Source: Bacteroidota bacterium (GTDB lineage: Bacteria; Bacteroidota; Ignavibacteria; Ignavibacteriales; Melioribacteraceae). Taken from it: 64,000 bases of DNA. Positions within the stretch are counted from its first letter, which is position 1; each line of letters begins with the position of its first letter. The DNA is taken from positions 62,001-126,000 of the forward strand of contig JAHISV010000008.1 in assembly GCA_018818065.1 (NCBI GenBank). The letters are read 5' to 3'. The notes beneath the pieces are model-generated. The model was not told the DNA's origin, searched no databases, and worked only from the letters and a program-made list of their open reading frames with translations. The position numbers and the translations under genes were made by a program. Below, one piece after another: positions 9,801 through 18,889 of this stretch.

Positions 9801-10114
9801 ACTTTACCATAAATTCAGTTACATCTGCGCAGAATGAAAATCAACTACCCGTGGAGTATGAATTAAAACAAAATTATCCGAATCCATTTAACCCCGCAAC
9901 GGTAATTGAATTCAGCGTTCCTAATGCCGGCTTTTATTCGTTAAATGTTTATAATATTATAGGCGAGAAGGTCGCTACAGTTATTGAGAATAACTTTAAT
10001 GCGGGCAATTTTCAGGTAACATTTAACGCAAGCAGGCTTTCCTCGGGAATTTACATTTATCAATTAAGAGGAAATAATATTCTGTTAACGAAAAAAATGC
10101 TCCTAATGAAGTAA
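6809..10114 (+). CDS. Secreted beta-helix/FN3 protein with T9SS sorting domain
   Basis: A 1101-residue surface or secreted protein. It has a signal peptide (1-20), then a right-handed parallel beta-helix to about 312 with glycine-rich coils (GGGVNI, GGGVAI, GGGIRL, GGGINI) of the pectate-lyase-like type. About seven fibronectin-type-III-like repeats follow (325-1005), six of which begin with a P(S)WP-type motif and share YEVEY and YWQVRS. The end is a type-IX secretion C-terminal domain from about 1017, with QNYPNPFNP and a final KKMLLMK. It should be exported by Sec, moved across the outer membrane by T9SS, and attached or released. The function is unknown: polysaccharide binding or cleavage, or adhesion, are possible. 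No catalytic residues can be assigned. It is transcribed alone. Confidence 0.85.
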   Translation: MKKISTLSFLIFLAFQTYLAQTTHYVSAGESIQTAIDAATNGDTIIVNDGTYTLSNRISLTKGITLKSANGNSSTTINGNGATKCIEISHVDAVVDGFTITNGYNPGGFGGGVNIISGGKLQNCFVTENQARDGGGVAIDNSGLVQNCIMYDNLASNNSGSGYGGGIRLLSGGTARNCLVYGNTSVGLGGGINIWNAGNIESCTVVDNTAPNGAGVRCRSNSNMVNSIVYFNNGNNWVTDGTSYSFSNNCTTPELPNGAGNITSDPQFVNAGSFDYRILNTSPVIDGGLNQSWMAAGFDLDDNIRIFNSIVDIGAYEYFMPEPEIPTLMSPLNLTVAVSIEAELDWETVANAATYTLEVATDEFFTNIIYSNSTLANSSFTITGLLNTTDYYWHVSAENSTGSSGFSAGYKFTTITSAIPVLTWPVYGAIVASTSTNLGWYTINGGPGLVYDILYSEHTDMTSPQIITDVPGSPYLLTGLTGGKPYYWQVRSKSSSGAISAYSSIETFTTQPSVVVPYPSWPVWDATVYTYSPTLYWYLGQSGDNLNYEVEYVEGDATDLTNSPNITNIQNMYTTLSGLHGGKHYVWQVRSTDGETTSDWSTPASFYTVAPAAGAVVPIPSWPISNTTVYNDAPGLFWYLGTSGVGLSYEVEWVEGDVDELTNNPTILDIHSLFVYLSELENGEQYSWQVRSFDGEHYSNWSTPQSFYVYGGATAPITPYPSWPIGGTNVYSSSTSLNWYIGTYAPGLKYEVEYGIGSFTHSEENINTLNTTITNLTAGELYQWRVRSTDGTTPSEWSETQTFNTIENTTYSSVTYQSWPIGGVTVWTNSPTLYWYSSNPSQIVSYEVKYSSNASMQNAVTVPGITGTSTTITGLTSGATYYWSVSSYDGSVHSAHTTPQSFSTSAGNLSVVPMAGSPVAGVMIETTSPTLSWYIPTEAEELIYEVEIAHESNFADASHKEVQSQSEVMNNLSPGTYYWRVRSKSIGGNYSAYSTPENFTINSVTSAQNENQLPVEYELKQNYPNPFNPATVIEFSVPNAGFYSLNVYNIIGEKVATVIENNFNAGNFQVTFNASRLSSGIYIYQLRGNNILLTKKMLLMK

Positions 10115-10132
10115 GCTTTCAACTGCTAAAAA

Positions 10133-10160
10133 AAGAGAGGATCGCAGTATCCTCTCTTTC
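10133..10160. terminator. Bidirectional terminator
   Basis: Stem AGAGAGGAT / ATCCTCTCT with a T-rich tail on the plus strand and an A-run (T-run on minus) on the other side. It lies between the convergent beta-helix gene and hemG and can serve both. Confidence 0.8.
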
Positions 10161-10199
10161 TTTTCAAAATTTTAATTATTTCAGAACCACATAGGTTTA

Positions 10200-10727
10200 T
10201 TACATTTCACAAATAACATTGCCAAATTTGGTAACGTCTTCCCAATTAGTAAATTCAACAATACTTTTAGGATCAGTTGGACCCTTCCCCATTTTCATAA
10301 TCATTCTAATCATAAACCTATCGAAAATTTTATAGCTTGGGTAATCCAGCTTACCGGCAAAGACAGCAAGCCGCTTCGGCTTCCAGGAAATCTTCTTTAA
10401 AAATTTCTGTAAGTACGGATTTGTCTCCGGCAAGTTCTTCTCTGGTTTTCGGGCAACAACATTTACGGAGAAAAAAGCATTAGGTTTGCTATCCAGCAAA
10501 TCCACGTAGTCTTCAATAAACTTTGTTATCAATTTACCATGTTTTCCGTACCGTATACTGGCACCCAAAACGATCTTGTCAAATGAGTTGAATTCCAGAT
10601 CTAATCCATCGAGTATATTTGCCAGAGTTACCTGGTTCCCTCTTCTTTCAATAACCTGCTTTAAACAATTGCAGATTTCAACAGTATGACCATCTGTAGT
10701 GGAATAAATAATTATTATGTTGCTCAT
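10200..10727 (-). CDS. hemG: Menaquinone-dependent protoporphyrinogen IX oxidase HemG
   Basis: A 175-residue flavodoxin-fold enzyme that oxidises protoporphyrinogen IX to protoporphyrin IX, passing electrons to the quinone pool; penultimate step of haem synthesis, at the cytoplasmic face of the inner membrane. Family signatures are strong: the FMN phosphate loop YSTTDGHT, the block LGASIRYGKHGK, the long-chain insert FFSVNVVARKPEKN, and DRFMIRMIMKMGKGPTD, all closely parallel to E. coli HemG. Length equals the family norm. It is not next to other haem genes here. It fits with the menaquinone methyltransferase gene at 48480. Confidence 0.93.
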   Translation of the reverse strand: MSNIIIIYSTTDGHTVEICNCLKQVIERRGNQVTLANILDGLDLEFNSFDKIVLGASIRYGKHGKLITKFIEDYVDLLDSKPNAFFSVNVVARKPEKNLPETNPYLQKFLKKISWKPKRLAVFAGKLDYPSYKIFDRFMIRMIMKMGKGPTDPKSIVEFTNWEDVTKFGNVICEM

Positions 10728-10790
10728 ACGCCTTCTAAATCTTGAATTATATGATATAGGAAAATAGTTATTTAATTTGCCTTCAGGAAC

Positions 10791-10815
10791 AAAAAAAGGA
10801 GTGACTCGGCACTCC
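10791..10815 (-). terminator. Intrinsic terminator after the amidase gene
   Basis: Read on the minus strand: GGAGTG / CACTCC hairpin followed by seven T. It lies 30 bases beyond the stop of the amidase gene. Confidence 0.8.
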
Positions 10816-10844
10816 CTCTTTAAATATTAATAATAATGTTCGCG

Positions 10845-12506
10845 CTACTTAAACAGTGGCGGATATTGTTTATGGAAATCAGTAGCATCCTGATATTTTT
10901 TCGCAAATGCCAGGAGATTACCCTCATCAAATAAATTACCAATAAAGCTAATACTAACCGGACTCCCCTCTTCATCAAATCCATTAGGAAGAACAACACA
11001 TGGGTGACCAGTTAAATTTGTGAGTAGATTATTATTCCCACCAAAGGATGGGACAACGTATAAATCAACCTTGTCAAATATCTTTTTCATTTCCTGTATT
11101 ACGGCGTATCTCAATCGGTTTGCCTGAATATACTCTACTGCCGGGATAAAACGAGAGCTTCTGAATACATTAGGCCAAGCATTCTTTATCTGACGCACCA
11201 TCAAATCGTCCTCATTGGAACGGGTTAATTCATCAAATGCTGCCGCCGCCTCCGCACTAAGAATAAATGAAATTGCTTCAACCGGTAAATCAGGAAGTTC
11301 AATTGGAACCAGTTCAACCCCTAGGCGTTTCAGAACTTCCAGTGTTTCATTATCAAATTTCTTATTTGGTGAATCCTCTTCAAAAAATTGCTTTACATAA
11401 CCAACTTTTATCTGTTTAATATTTTTATCAGCATTATATTGGAATGGAACATCAACTAAGGTCTGATCAATATTATCAAGCCCTTTGATTGCATTAAATA
11501 CAATAGCTGCATCTTCCACTGACCTACAAATTGGTCCGAGCTTATCCATCGTCCAGCTTAGCGCCATGGCGCCTGTTCTGCTTACCCTACCATAAGTAGG
11601 ACGAAGTCCCGTGTTGCCGCAACGTGTTGAGGGAGAGACAATCGATCCCCAGGTTTCTGAGCCAATTGAAAATGCCACAAGTCCTGCTGACGTTGCTGAT
11701 GAGGGTCCGGCTGATGATCCGCTTGATCCTTGTTCAATGTTCCATGGATTTCGGGTCTTACCATTATACCAGACATCTCCCCAGGCTAAGGCACCTAAAG
11801 TAAGCTTTGCAATTAGAACTGCCCCTGCTTCTTCTAATTTTTCTACAACAACTGCAGTCTCATTAATAACTTGTGTATTATACGGCATAGCGCCCCAGGT
11901 GGTTTTGTATCCTTCAACGGCTAATAAATCTTTCACTCCGTAAGGGATGCCATGCAGCAAGCCTTTATACTTACCTGCAGCAATTTCTTCATCGGCGCGC
12001 CGGGCCTGCTTCAAGGCAAGTTCTTCAGTGAAAGTAATAACACAATGCAATTGTCTATCGTAATTTTTTAAACGGTCCAGATACATATTTGTTAATGCCA
12101 GCGATGTCACCTTTTTTGTGCGTATAAGTTCAGCTAAATCTCTTACAGACCAGAATGCCAGGTCTTCAAAATTTTCAGGAATATTTAATATGCCCACTTT
12201 CGAAACTACAAATTCGTCATCTCCTTTTGGCAATTCAAATCCAACCGGAAGGGGATTAAAATCTAATGCCGGAGGTACACTATTTTCTATTATCACCTCT
12301 CTCAGGGCTTCATAGGATTCAAGATTTGCTTTCAGATCATCAATTAGTGAATCGCGTTCCGAGTCACTAAAATCCAGTCCAATAATTTTTTCAGCTCGTG
12401 CCACATCATCCTTCACAATTCCTTCTTCATTACAACCAACAATTGCAAAGAATAAAAAAAGGAATGGTAAAACAAAATTTGTAATGCATCTGTATTTCAT
12501 AAACAT
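10845..12506 (-). CDS. Lipoprotein amidase (amidase-signature family)
   Basis: A 553-residue amidase-signature enzyme preceded by a lipoprotein signal: a hydrophobic helix ending FAIVGC, with the cysteine as lipid anchor. The Ser-cisSer-Lys machinery is visible: Lys in GIPYGVKDLLAV, the Gly/Ser-rich core around GSSGSSAGPSSA, and the nucleophile region GSETWGSIVSPS. It hydrolyses an amide bond of unknown substrate. The lipid anchor places it in the envelope rather than with cytosolic GatA, and there are no gatB/gatC genes nearby. Two in-frame ATGs occur (residues 1 and 3), with GGGGAT four or ten bases upstream, so the start is uncertain by two codons. The gene ends in a clear terminator. Confidence 0.88.
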   Translation of the reverse strand: MFMKYRCITNFVLPFLFLFFAIVGCNEEGIVKDDVARAEKIIGLDFSDSERDSLIDDLKANLESYEALREVIIENSVPPALDFNPLPVGFELPKGDDEFVVSKVGILNIPENFEDLAFWSVRDLAELIRTKKVTSLALTNMYLDRLKNYDRQLHCVITFTEELALKQARRADEEIAAGKYKGLLHGIPYGVKDLLAVEGYKTTWGAMPYNTQVINETAVVVEKLEEAGAVLIAKLTLGALAWGDVWYNGKTRNPWNIEQGSSGSSAGPSSATSAGLVAFSIGSETWGSIVSPSTRCGNTGLRPTYGRVSRTGAMALSWTMDKLGPICRSVEDAAIVFNAIKGLDNIDQTLVDVPFQYNADKNIKQIKVGYVKQFFEEDSPNKKFDNETLEVLKRLGVELVPIELPDLPVEAISFILSAEAAAAFDELTRSNEDDLMVRQIKNAWPNVFRSSRFIPAVEYIQANRLRYAVIQEMKKIFDKVDLYVVPSFGGNNNLLTNLTGHPCVVLPNGFDEEGSPVSISFIGNLFDEGNLLAFAKKYQDATDFHKQYPPLFK

Positions 12507-12530
12507 TTTATCCCCGAGTATTTATTAATG

Positions 12531-14942
12531 TTAAAAAGTAAATCCTGCAGTAAAATAAAAATTAGTATCAAGATTTTTCCAATTCAGCAAAGATTTTGGT
12601 CCCCTGCTTACTATCATTTCAAATGGACCAATCATGGATAAAAATTTCACGCCTATCCCAGCTCCATAAATCGGTCCGGAATACTTTGACCCGTCAGTAG
12701 AATTGTATAGAGTGAAATGTCCTGCATTGGCTATTAATTTGAAAAATATATCCTTCTTAAATTCATAACGATAATCTATCCTAAGAAAACCATAAATATC
12801 CGCGGCTAGTTGATTTATATCCATTCCAACAAAACTTCCCGGGCCACCAGCAATTTTAAATTTATATGCTGGCAAAGTTCTGAAGAAATCCCAGTAGCTA
12901 CCAAAGAATCTAAAAGTATGCCTGTCTGATATTGTATGATAATGGGCTGCGTCGAACCCAAACAGGTGAAAATGAGCCTCGGAACTAATCCTGGGGGCAC
13001 TATAATCGTAAGAAGCATCAAAAAGAATTCCACTTCTCGGGAGAATCGGATCATCAAGTAAATCAATTGAAATATTGGCCCGCAACACTTTCAGGTTATC
13101 TTTCCAGGTTGGGAAATAGATTGGATCCAGTCCTGCAAAGGTAGGTTTTATATTCATGTACTCATGATTATATTCAAAATTTACCTCCCCAATACTGCCA
13201 AGGTTTAATTTCATTCCTGCACCAATCAATAACGAGTTATCAAAGTATTCAGCTATTACCAAACCTTTTTCAGTATCAAAAATATTAACGGGAATATCCT
13301 TATAGCTAAACCTGAGATAAGGGTAGAGTGGGAAATTTAAGGTTCTTGTTGGATAAGTTAACTCATAGTCCACCTTGAATAGCCCGGCAAATTGAAATCG
13401 AAAATCGGCTCTAATACCGGCAAACGGTACATTAGCCGAATGAATACTTAAGAAACCCACTAGTTTATATTCATCATCGTACCTGTAACCAACTCTCAAA
13501 CTTCTTGTTGCCTTTTCTGTTACATCAAGAACTAACCTTACATAATTATCCCGCACCGGATAAATAGTATGCCCAATATGGGAGAAATAGCCGAGTGAGA
13601 AAAGATCAGTTACACGTTCACGAAGTATTTTTTCGTCATATACTTCACCTGGTTTCAGATTAAGCAACTCGTAGATAAACTCGAACGATAGTTCAGTATT
13701 CCCCTCAATCTCAACCCCGTAGATTATGGGTTTCTTTACCTCATTAATTTCAATATGAATATAAACGCCGCCATTATTGGCTGGTGTAAGAATTAATTTT
13801 ACATTATCGAATAGTCCACTTGTTTCAAGCGCAGAGATGTTGTCATTTAACCGTATTATGTCAAGGTTATCAAATGGTCTGCATTCAAGAGCCTCATAAA
13901 AATACTGTAGTGGATAAGAGGCAGAGCCCGATACGCTCATCCCTTCAATAAGAGCACCATCAGCAATTACATTCTCTTCCTTATGCTCATAGGGTGCAAC
14001 AAATTGATTTTTGAATGATTGGAATGATTTCTTATTGCTTTGTGCCGTTACATTTCCAAGTCTAAGAATTTCCTTGACCTGATCGTCGTCAAAATCCCCT
14101 AAGGTATACTTCCCAAGGTCAGGTTTAATAAGAAGATCGCAAAGCTTTATGTTTTCCTGAAGTTTAGCAAAATCAGTTAGCACCATTACCTGTCCCAGGA
14201 CTCCAATTATGGAATTTAGTTCCGTCTTCGGCTGCAGCGGGGTACCAACATTTACTCCTATAATGATATCGGCGCCCATATTCTTTGCAACATCTGTCGG
14301 AAAATTGTTCAATATTCCGCCATCAATTAAAAGTGAATCCCCCCACTGAACCGGACTGAAAACTGTAGGAATAGCCATAGTGGATCTCATAGCCTTAGCC
14401 AAAGAGCCTTTACTTAATACAACGGGTTGACCAGTTATTAGGTCGACAGCAACGCATCGGAAAGGAGTTTGGAACTGATCGAAGTCTCTAATGGATTCAA
14501 CTGAGGATGTAAGTTCGTAAAATTTTGAAAGCACATTCTGTCCCTGGATCATTCCGCTTGGAATAACAGGTGTAAAACCCTTTATACCCAATTCAACAGC
14601 GTAGGTACCATCATACTTTTTCATGATGTAAGGAATATCCGACCGGGCTGGTTTATCGGAGAAAAGTTCTCCCCAATTCGATTCCGTAACAAATCGCTCT
14701 AATTCATTGCCACTATAACCGATGGCATAAAGGGCACCAATAATGCCACCCATACTTGTCCCTGCTACATAATCAATAGGTATGTGCAAGGAATCAATCA
14801 TTTTAAGAATACCAATATGTGCAAACCCGCGCGCTCCGCCACCGGATAGAACGAGTCCTATTTTTGGACGGTCATTCTGAGCAAACTTAGGATTGCTGAC
14901 TAATATTAGAAATGAAATAATTATTAATACTGTTTTTTTCAT
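12531..14942 (-). CDS. Patatin-like phospholipase with POTRA and outer-membrane barrel
   Basis: An 803-residue protein: signal peptide (1-21), patatin domain (about 28-220), one or two POTRA-like domains (about 345-474, e.g. YGVEIEGNTELSFEFI), and a C-terminal BamA/Omp85-type barrel ending in aromatic FYFTAGFTF. The lipase motifs are intact: oxyanion loop GGGARG, nucleophile Ser63 in GTSMGG, and the DGG aspartate near 208. This is the layout of PlpD-type type-Vd autotransporters, in which a lipase is carried on its own Omp85-like pore. It may act on host or neighbour lipids, or inside the periplasm. It lies 24 bases upstream of the amidase lipoprotein gene, so the two are likely co-transcribed. 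Confidence 0.9.
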   Translation of the reverse strand: MKKTVLIIISFLILVSNPKFAQNDRPKIGLVLSGGGARGFAHIGILKMIDSLHIPIDYVAGTSMGGIIGALYAIGYSGNELERFVTESNWGELFSDKPARSDIPYIMKKYDGTYAVELGIKGFTPVIPSGMIQGQNVLSKFYELTSSVESIRDFDQFQTPFRCVAVDLITGQPVVLSKGSLAKAMRSTMAIPTVFSPVQWGDSLLIDGGILNNFPTDVAKNMGADIIIGVNVGTPLQPKTELNSIIGVLGQVMVLTDFAKLQENIKLCDLLIKPDLGKYTLGDFDDDQVKEILRLGNVTAQSNKKSFQSFKNQFVAPYEHKEENVIADGALIEGMSVSGSASYPLQYFYEALECRPFDNLDIIRLNDNISALETSGLFDNVKLILTPANNGGVYIHIEINEVKKPIIYGVEIEGNTELSFEFIYELLNLKPGEVYDEKILRERVTDLFSLGYFSHIGHTIYPVRDNYVRLVLDVTEKATRSLRVGYRYDDEYKLVGFLSIHSANVPFAGIRADFRFQFAGLFKVDYELTYPTRTLNFPLYPYLRFSYKDIPVNIFDTEKGLVIAEYFDNSLLIGAGMKLNLGSIGEVNFEYNHEYMNIKPTFAGLDPIYFPTWKDNLKVLRANISIDLLDDPILPRSGILFDASYDYSAPRISSEAHFHLFGFDAAHYHTISDRHTFRFFGSYWDFFRTLPAYKFKIAGGPGSFVGMDINQLAADIYGFLRIDYRYEFKKDIFFKLIANAGHFTLYNSTDGSKYSGPIYGAGIGVKFLSMIGPFEMIVSRGPKSLLNWKNLDTNFYFTAGFTF

Positions 14943-15050
14943 GGAGTCATAAAGATATTATTATTAATCCTGCGCCAAAACTATGTTCTGAATTTAACAG
15001 AATTTATAGATAAATACTAAGAAAGGTTTTTGAAACATAACAATCAGAAA

Positions 15051-15638
15051 CTATTCCACCCCATTAAATTTTAAGTCCCAGGAACTATGGATATTCCGCA
15101 GGAGTGAAGGGTAGACTATCCATTTGCGGAATGGTTTAATTAATGCCATATAAAATTTTGTTAGATGCCCAACAGGCTTCACATAAATTGCCCAGTATAA
15201 TCGGTATCCCGTCCCAAAAGGCAGCAATACTCCAACCAGGGCCGCGTGAACAGAAGAGTTGCGTATTTCACTCATAGCTTCAGTAGGAAAGACATAGAGG
15301 ATAGTGAAAAGTCCATCCTTTTTCCCGGTGGAGACGCTTGATTTTTCTCGATCTTCTTCACTGATTAGGTTTTGAAACAGACCTTCTTTGTCATCAGGCT
15401 CTTTATCCCATCCGAATAAGCTACCAAGCATCCACCTAATTGTTAAGAGTAACTGTACTAAAAATTCCTGCTCGCTCTCTTCGCTAAGGCAGCGTATATC
15501 TTCAATTGTCCGCCCTTCTCCGCCGTCTGGTAAATCGAGCTGCCATACATCGTGAAGAGGAACACCCTTTAGAATTTCGTGAGCTCTCACATCAAGCTTG
15601 AGGTATTCTGATTTATTTGCATTACTTATATTTATCAT
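15051..15638 (-). CDS. DUF2867 family protein
   Basis: A 195-residue soluble protein resembling the DUF2867 family, which occurs alone or fused behind NAD(P)-binding SDR domains. Recognisable blocks are VPLHDVW near the N-terminus, the central RNSSVHAALVGVLLP and GYRLYWAIYVKPV, and MALIKPFRKWIVYPSLL near the C-terminus. No catalytic motif is evident; the fold is probably a START-like cavity. It stands between the patatin-barrel gene and the TPR kinase, same strand, with gaps of over 100 bases on both sides. Function unknown. Confidence 0.7.
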   Translation of the reverse strand: MINISNANKSEYLKLDVRAHEILKGVPLHDVWQLDLPDGGEGRTIEDIRCLSEESEQEFLVQLLLTIRWMLGSLFGWDKEPDDKEGLFQNLISEEDREKSSVSTGKKDGLFTILYVFPTEAMSEIRNSSVHAALVGVLLPFGTGYRLYWAIYVKPVGHLTKFYMALIKPFRKWIVYPSLLRNIHSSWDLKFNGVE

Positions 15639-15910
15639 CTTTTTTTGTCCTTGAAACTCTTGTTCATTTCAATTGTAAGCCGTAGCCTTCTTTATAAAAA
15701 GTGGATAAGGACAACCTATAATAAGCATTCATGTAAGGGACTTGAAATATAAATCGATAATATTTCTAATAAACCATATTTGCTCAATGAGTAACAATTG
15801 TGGAATTATAATATAGTGAACTATTGCTAAGTTCTTTCCATAAAAGAAGGATATGAAATTGGACAATTTGCAGAAATAACTCATAGCTTGAAAAGTAGAG
15901 GAAATATTAA

Positions 15911-18487
15911 CTATAACGGAAAACTTAAAATAAATTCAGTACCTACACCAAGTTTGCTCTCTACATGTATTTCACCTTGTAAAAGCTCAACATACTTTTT
16001 TGTTATCGAAAGTCCCAGACCTGTTCCTGGAAAATCTTTAGTAGTGCCTTCACTCAACTGTTTGAATTCTTTAAAAATTTCCGGAATATCTCCAGTTCCA
16101 ATACCAATACCAGTATCTTCAATCTTTAACACTATATGTGATATACCATCTCTGATTTCAATTTCTGACTCTAACGAAACAGAACCTTTTTCTGTAAACT
16201 TAATAGCATTATTAATAATATTATCAATTATTACTTTTAGCATCTCACTATCAATATTTACAATACAAGATTCAGAGTGAAGTTTCAGATGGAATTCAAG
16301 TCCCTTAAGTGAAGCCCCGCCATAAAACTCATTATGAATTTGCTTCAGCAATGGAATTATATCAATTGGCTGGTTATGGATTTCATGTTTATCAGATTCA
16401 ATTCGGGTCAGATCAAGGACCAGACTAAGCGTATTCAAAAGTCTTATTCCAGTCCTATTAATCCCCTCAGCCATTTCTTTGTGCTCAGGGGATAATACTT
16501 CATTAGTAAGCATACCCGAATAACCAAGGATGCCAACTAATGGAGTACGTAGTTCATGACTCATATTAGCCAGGAAAATTGTTTTAGCTTTACTAACTGT
16601 TTCAGCTCTTTCCTTCGCCAGTAGTATTTCTGCTTCATTTTTTTTTCTTTCTGTAATATCAGTTGTGTAGCCTGCAAGGTACTTTGGTTTACCATCAATC
16701 GTGATGGGGAATTTCAGTGTTGAATAAATTCGTCCATCCAAGTTCTCAATAACTTCAATGGGTTTCCCTTCTCTTAAAATCCGTTTATCATCCTCAATCA
16801 TACTTTTGGATAATTCCGATGGAAAAAGATCGTCCATTGTTTTACCGATCAGCTCCTCAATTGGACGCCCTAACATAGTAGTATAATTATCACTTAAGTA
16901 AAGCGTTCTGATCTCACTATCTTTAATGAATACGTAAACAGGGTTGTGCTTTACAAATAATCGAAATATCTCATTCATTTCCTTTAAAGCAGATTCGATT
17001 AATTTCCTTTCCTGTATCTCTTTCTCCAGGTCCTTTGTTCGTTCTGCGACCAATTGCTCTAGGTGATCTTTGTAGTTTTTCAGCTCTACTTCATTGGCTT
17101 TTAAGATCTCTTCTGCTTCCCTCCTAACTTTAATACTATCTTCCAGAATTAAATTATCTTTTCTTTTTCTGATGTAAAAGAATACCAAAGTGCCTGAAAT
17201 AGTTATAAAAAATACAATAACGGCTAGCAGCAAATTATTCTTTGTTTCGTTGTTTTCCTTCTCGAAATTAAGAATCTCAATTTCCTTTTCCCTAAGATTC
17301 AGATCTTGTTTAATTCCCAATTCCGAGATCGTTTTCTTATGATCTGCAGAAAATACTGAATCCTTCTGAGCAATTGCTCCCTTGTAAATTTCAAATGCTT
17401 TCTTATAATTACCATTCTTACTGTGTGCCTCAGCAAGGGAGAAAAGGAAGTTCATTTCATCCTCTTTTACTCCAAGTTTTGAGAATAACTTAGTGGATTC
17501 CGTAAGATAGGATATTGATTTGTTCAGTAATGCATTCTTTTCTACTGAGATAACAAATGATGAGTTTGTTACTTGCTTGAGAAAGAGATCCCCAAGATTC
17601 CCATACTGTTGAGCTATTCCATATTCATCATCAATCTGAACAGAATACTTTAAAGATTCAGAGTAAAATTTAAGAGCTTTGTCATATTCATTAATATCAG
17701 CGTAAACAAGCCCAATGTCGCCAAGAAATATTGAAAGGTTATAGCTGTCTTCCATTTTCTTGAACAAGTCAATTGCATCTTGAAAATGGCTGAGCGCTCT
17801 TTTATAATCCTTCAATTTATAATATGTTAGCCCAATGTTGCCCAATTGTATTGCAATATTATTCTGTTCATTCAACTCCCTTGAAATAGAAAGAGACTGC
17901 TCAAAATATCCCAAAGCCTTTTTGTTATCACCAAAAGTTCCAAAAAGGATTGCCATATAACTTAAATTTTTTGCTATTCCTTGCTTATTGTTAAGATGTT
18001 TATAAATATTTAATGCGAGATCGAAATTGTTTGAGGACTTATCAAAATCAGATATGTTGAAATAGGAAATCCCTATTTTACTTCGTGTGTTTGCAACTCC
18101 CATTTCATCGTCAATATTAAAATAGATTTCTAATGCTTTCTTGTGTTTTTCAATTGATTGTAATAGCTCCCCATTAATACGCAAGGCATCGCCCATGTTA
18201 TTCAAAGCCTCAGCTTTCATGGTTTCCCATTTCAGTTTTGAAGCTAAGGAAAAGGCTTTTTCTGCAAACTCCAAGCTCTTAACAGGTTGATCGGGTGCAA
18301 GTTGCCAGGCAATTTCATTTAAATACTTCACCTTAGATGAATCGGATTTATCATTTTCTACAAGTTGTAAAAGACTATCAACTAGTTGATTAGTAAAATC
18401 TGTTTCAACCTGAGCTGGAATATTACCTTGTAACATCAGAAATGCAAGTATTGTAATCCAATGAGATTTGGTGGTGTTGAGCAACAT
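15911..18487 (-). CDS. TPR-PAS sensor histidine kinase
   Basis: An 858-residue sensor kinase: signal-like N-terminus, about seven tetratricopeptide repeats (30-400) in the periplasm, one membrane helix (419-442), coiled coil (445-500), PAS (508-625), HisKA with phospho-His in MSHELRTPLVG (about 643), and HATPase to the end (NNAIKFTEKG, DTGIGIG, GTGLGLSITKKYVE). It autophosphorylates in response to an unknown signal; periplasmic TPRs suggest a protein or peptide ligand. No receiver domain or response regulator is adjacent, so it is an orphan kinase. Its kinase module is strongly similar to that of the gene at 18890, including at the DNA level. Confidence 0.9.
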   Translation of the reverse strand: MLLNTTKSHWITILAFLMLQGNIPAQVETDFTNQLVDSLLQLVENDKSDSSKVKYLNEIAWQLAPDQPVKSLEFAEKAFSLASKLKWETMKAEALNNMGDALRINGELLQSIEKHKKALEIYFNIDDEMGVANTRSKIGISYFNISDFDKSSNNFDLALNIYKHLNNKQGIAKNLSYMAILFGTFGDNKKALGYFEQSLSISRELNEQNNIAIQLGNIGLTYYKLKDYKRALSHFQDAIDLFKKMEDSYNLSIFLGDIGLVYADINEYDKALKFYSESLKYSVQIDDEYGIAQQYGNLGDLFLKQVTNSSFVISVEKNALLNKSISYLTESTKLFSKLGVKEDEMNFLFSLAEAHSKNGNYKKAFEIYKGAIAQKDSVFSADHKKTISELGIKQDLNLREKEIEILNFEKENNETKNNLLLAVIVFFITISGTLVFFYIRKRKDNLILEDSIKVRREAEEILKANEVELKNYKDHLEQLVAERTKDLEKEIQERKLIESALKEMNEIFRLFVKHNPVYVFIKDSEIRTLYLSDNYTTMLGRPIEELIGKTMDDLFPSELSKSMIEDDKRILREGKPIEVIENLDGRIYSTLKFPITIDGKPKYLAGYTTDITERKKNEAEILLAKERAETVSKAKTIFLANMSHELRTPLVGILGYSGMLTNEVLSPEHKEMAEGINRTGIRLLNTLSLVLDLTRIESDKHEIHNQPIDIIPLLKQIHNEFYGGASLKGLEFHLKLHSESCIVNIDSEMLKVIIDNIINNAIKFTEKGSVSLESEIEIRDGISHIVLKIEDTGIGIGTGDIPEIFKEFKQLSEGTTKDFPGTGLGLSITKKYVELLQGEIHVESKLGVGTEFILSFPL

Positions 18488-18889
18488 TTAGTTTTCCTGA
18501 ATAATAATACAATTAAGATTATTTTGATTCCTGAAAATAATTTATTTCTCAGGTAATTATCCTCCCCCACCACTGACCGTTAAGATAGTAACGAAGTTCG
18601 TCACCTTCAAACATTCACATGCAAAAAAAATTTTATATATGTCCGCTCATGTAGAATGAGGAGGAAAAAGTCATAAATTGAACTAACAATACATTGTCAA
18701 TTCTTTAATCTAATTATCGTCTAATTACACTAAGACTTAATAGCTGTAAAAGAATCATAAAAGAATGAATATTTCTGCTTCCTCGGCTACAATTTTTAAT
18801 TCCTCTATCGAGAGTTACCACTTAATTTATTAAATAGTAAGAGGGATAATAATCTTGGGATGAAAAACTTATTTGTATAATATATTCAG
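18488..18889. other. Intergenic leader with a repeated segment
   Basis: 402 bases between the two kinase genes. The part nearest the TPR-PAS kinase contains a segment (about 18566-18612) that recurs at 20694-20740 ahead of the second kinase unit, followed in both by TCAGGAAT and an AAAAT. The rest is AT rich with no supported ORF. Confidence 0.55.
18566..18612 (-). repeat. Kinase-leader repeat, copy A
   Basis: On the minus strand it runs from TTGAAGGTGACGAACTTC through TTACTATCTTAACG to a G-run. The copy at 20694-20740 matches in most positions. Both precede a kinase transcription unit on the same strand, so this is either a shared regulatory leader or a relic of the duplication that made the two kinases. 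Confidence 0.6.

Noticed and set aside
11611..11943. 110-codon plus-strand ORF
   Set aside because: Shadow frame inside the amidase gene; composition follows the antisense of that gene.
18566..18612. Short reading through leader repeat A (MFEGDELRYYLNG-like)
   Set aside because: Only about 20 codons; the copy at 20694 is broken by stops in the same frame, so I treat the repeat as non-coding.
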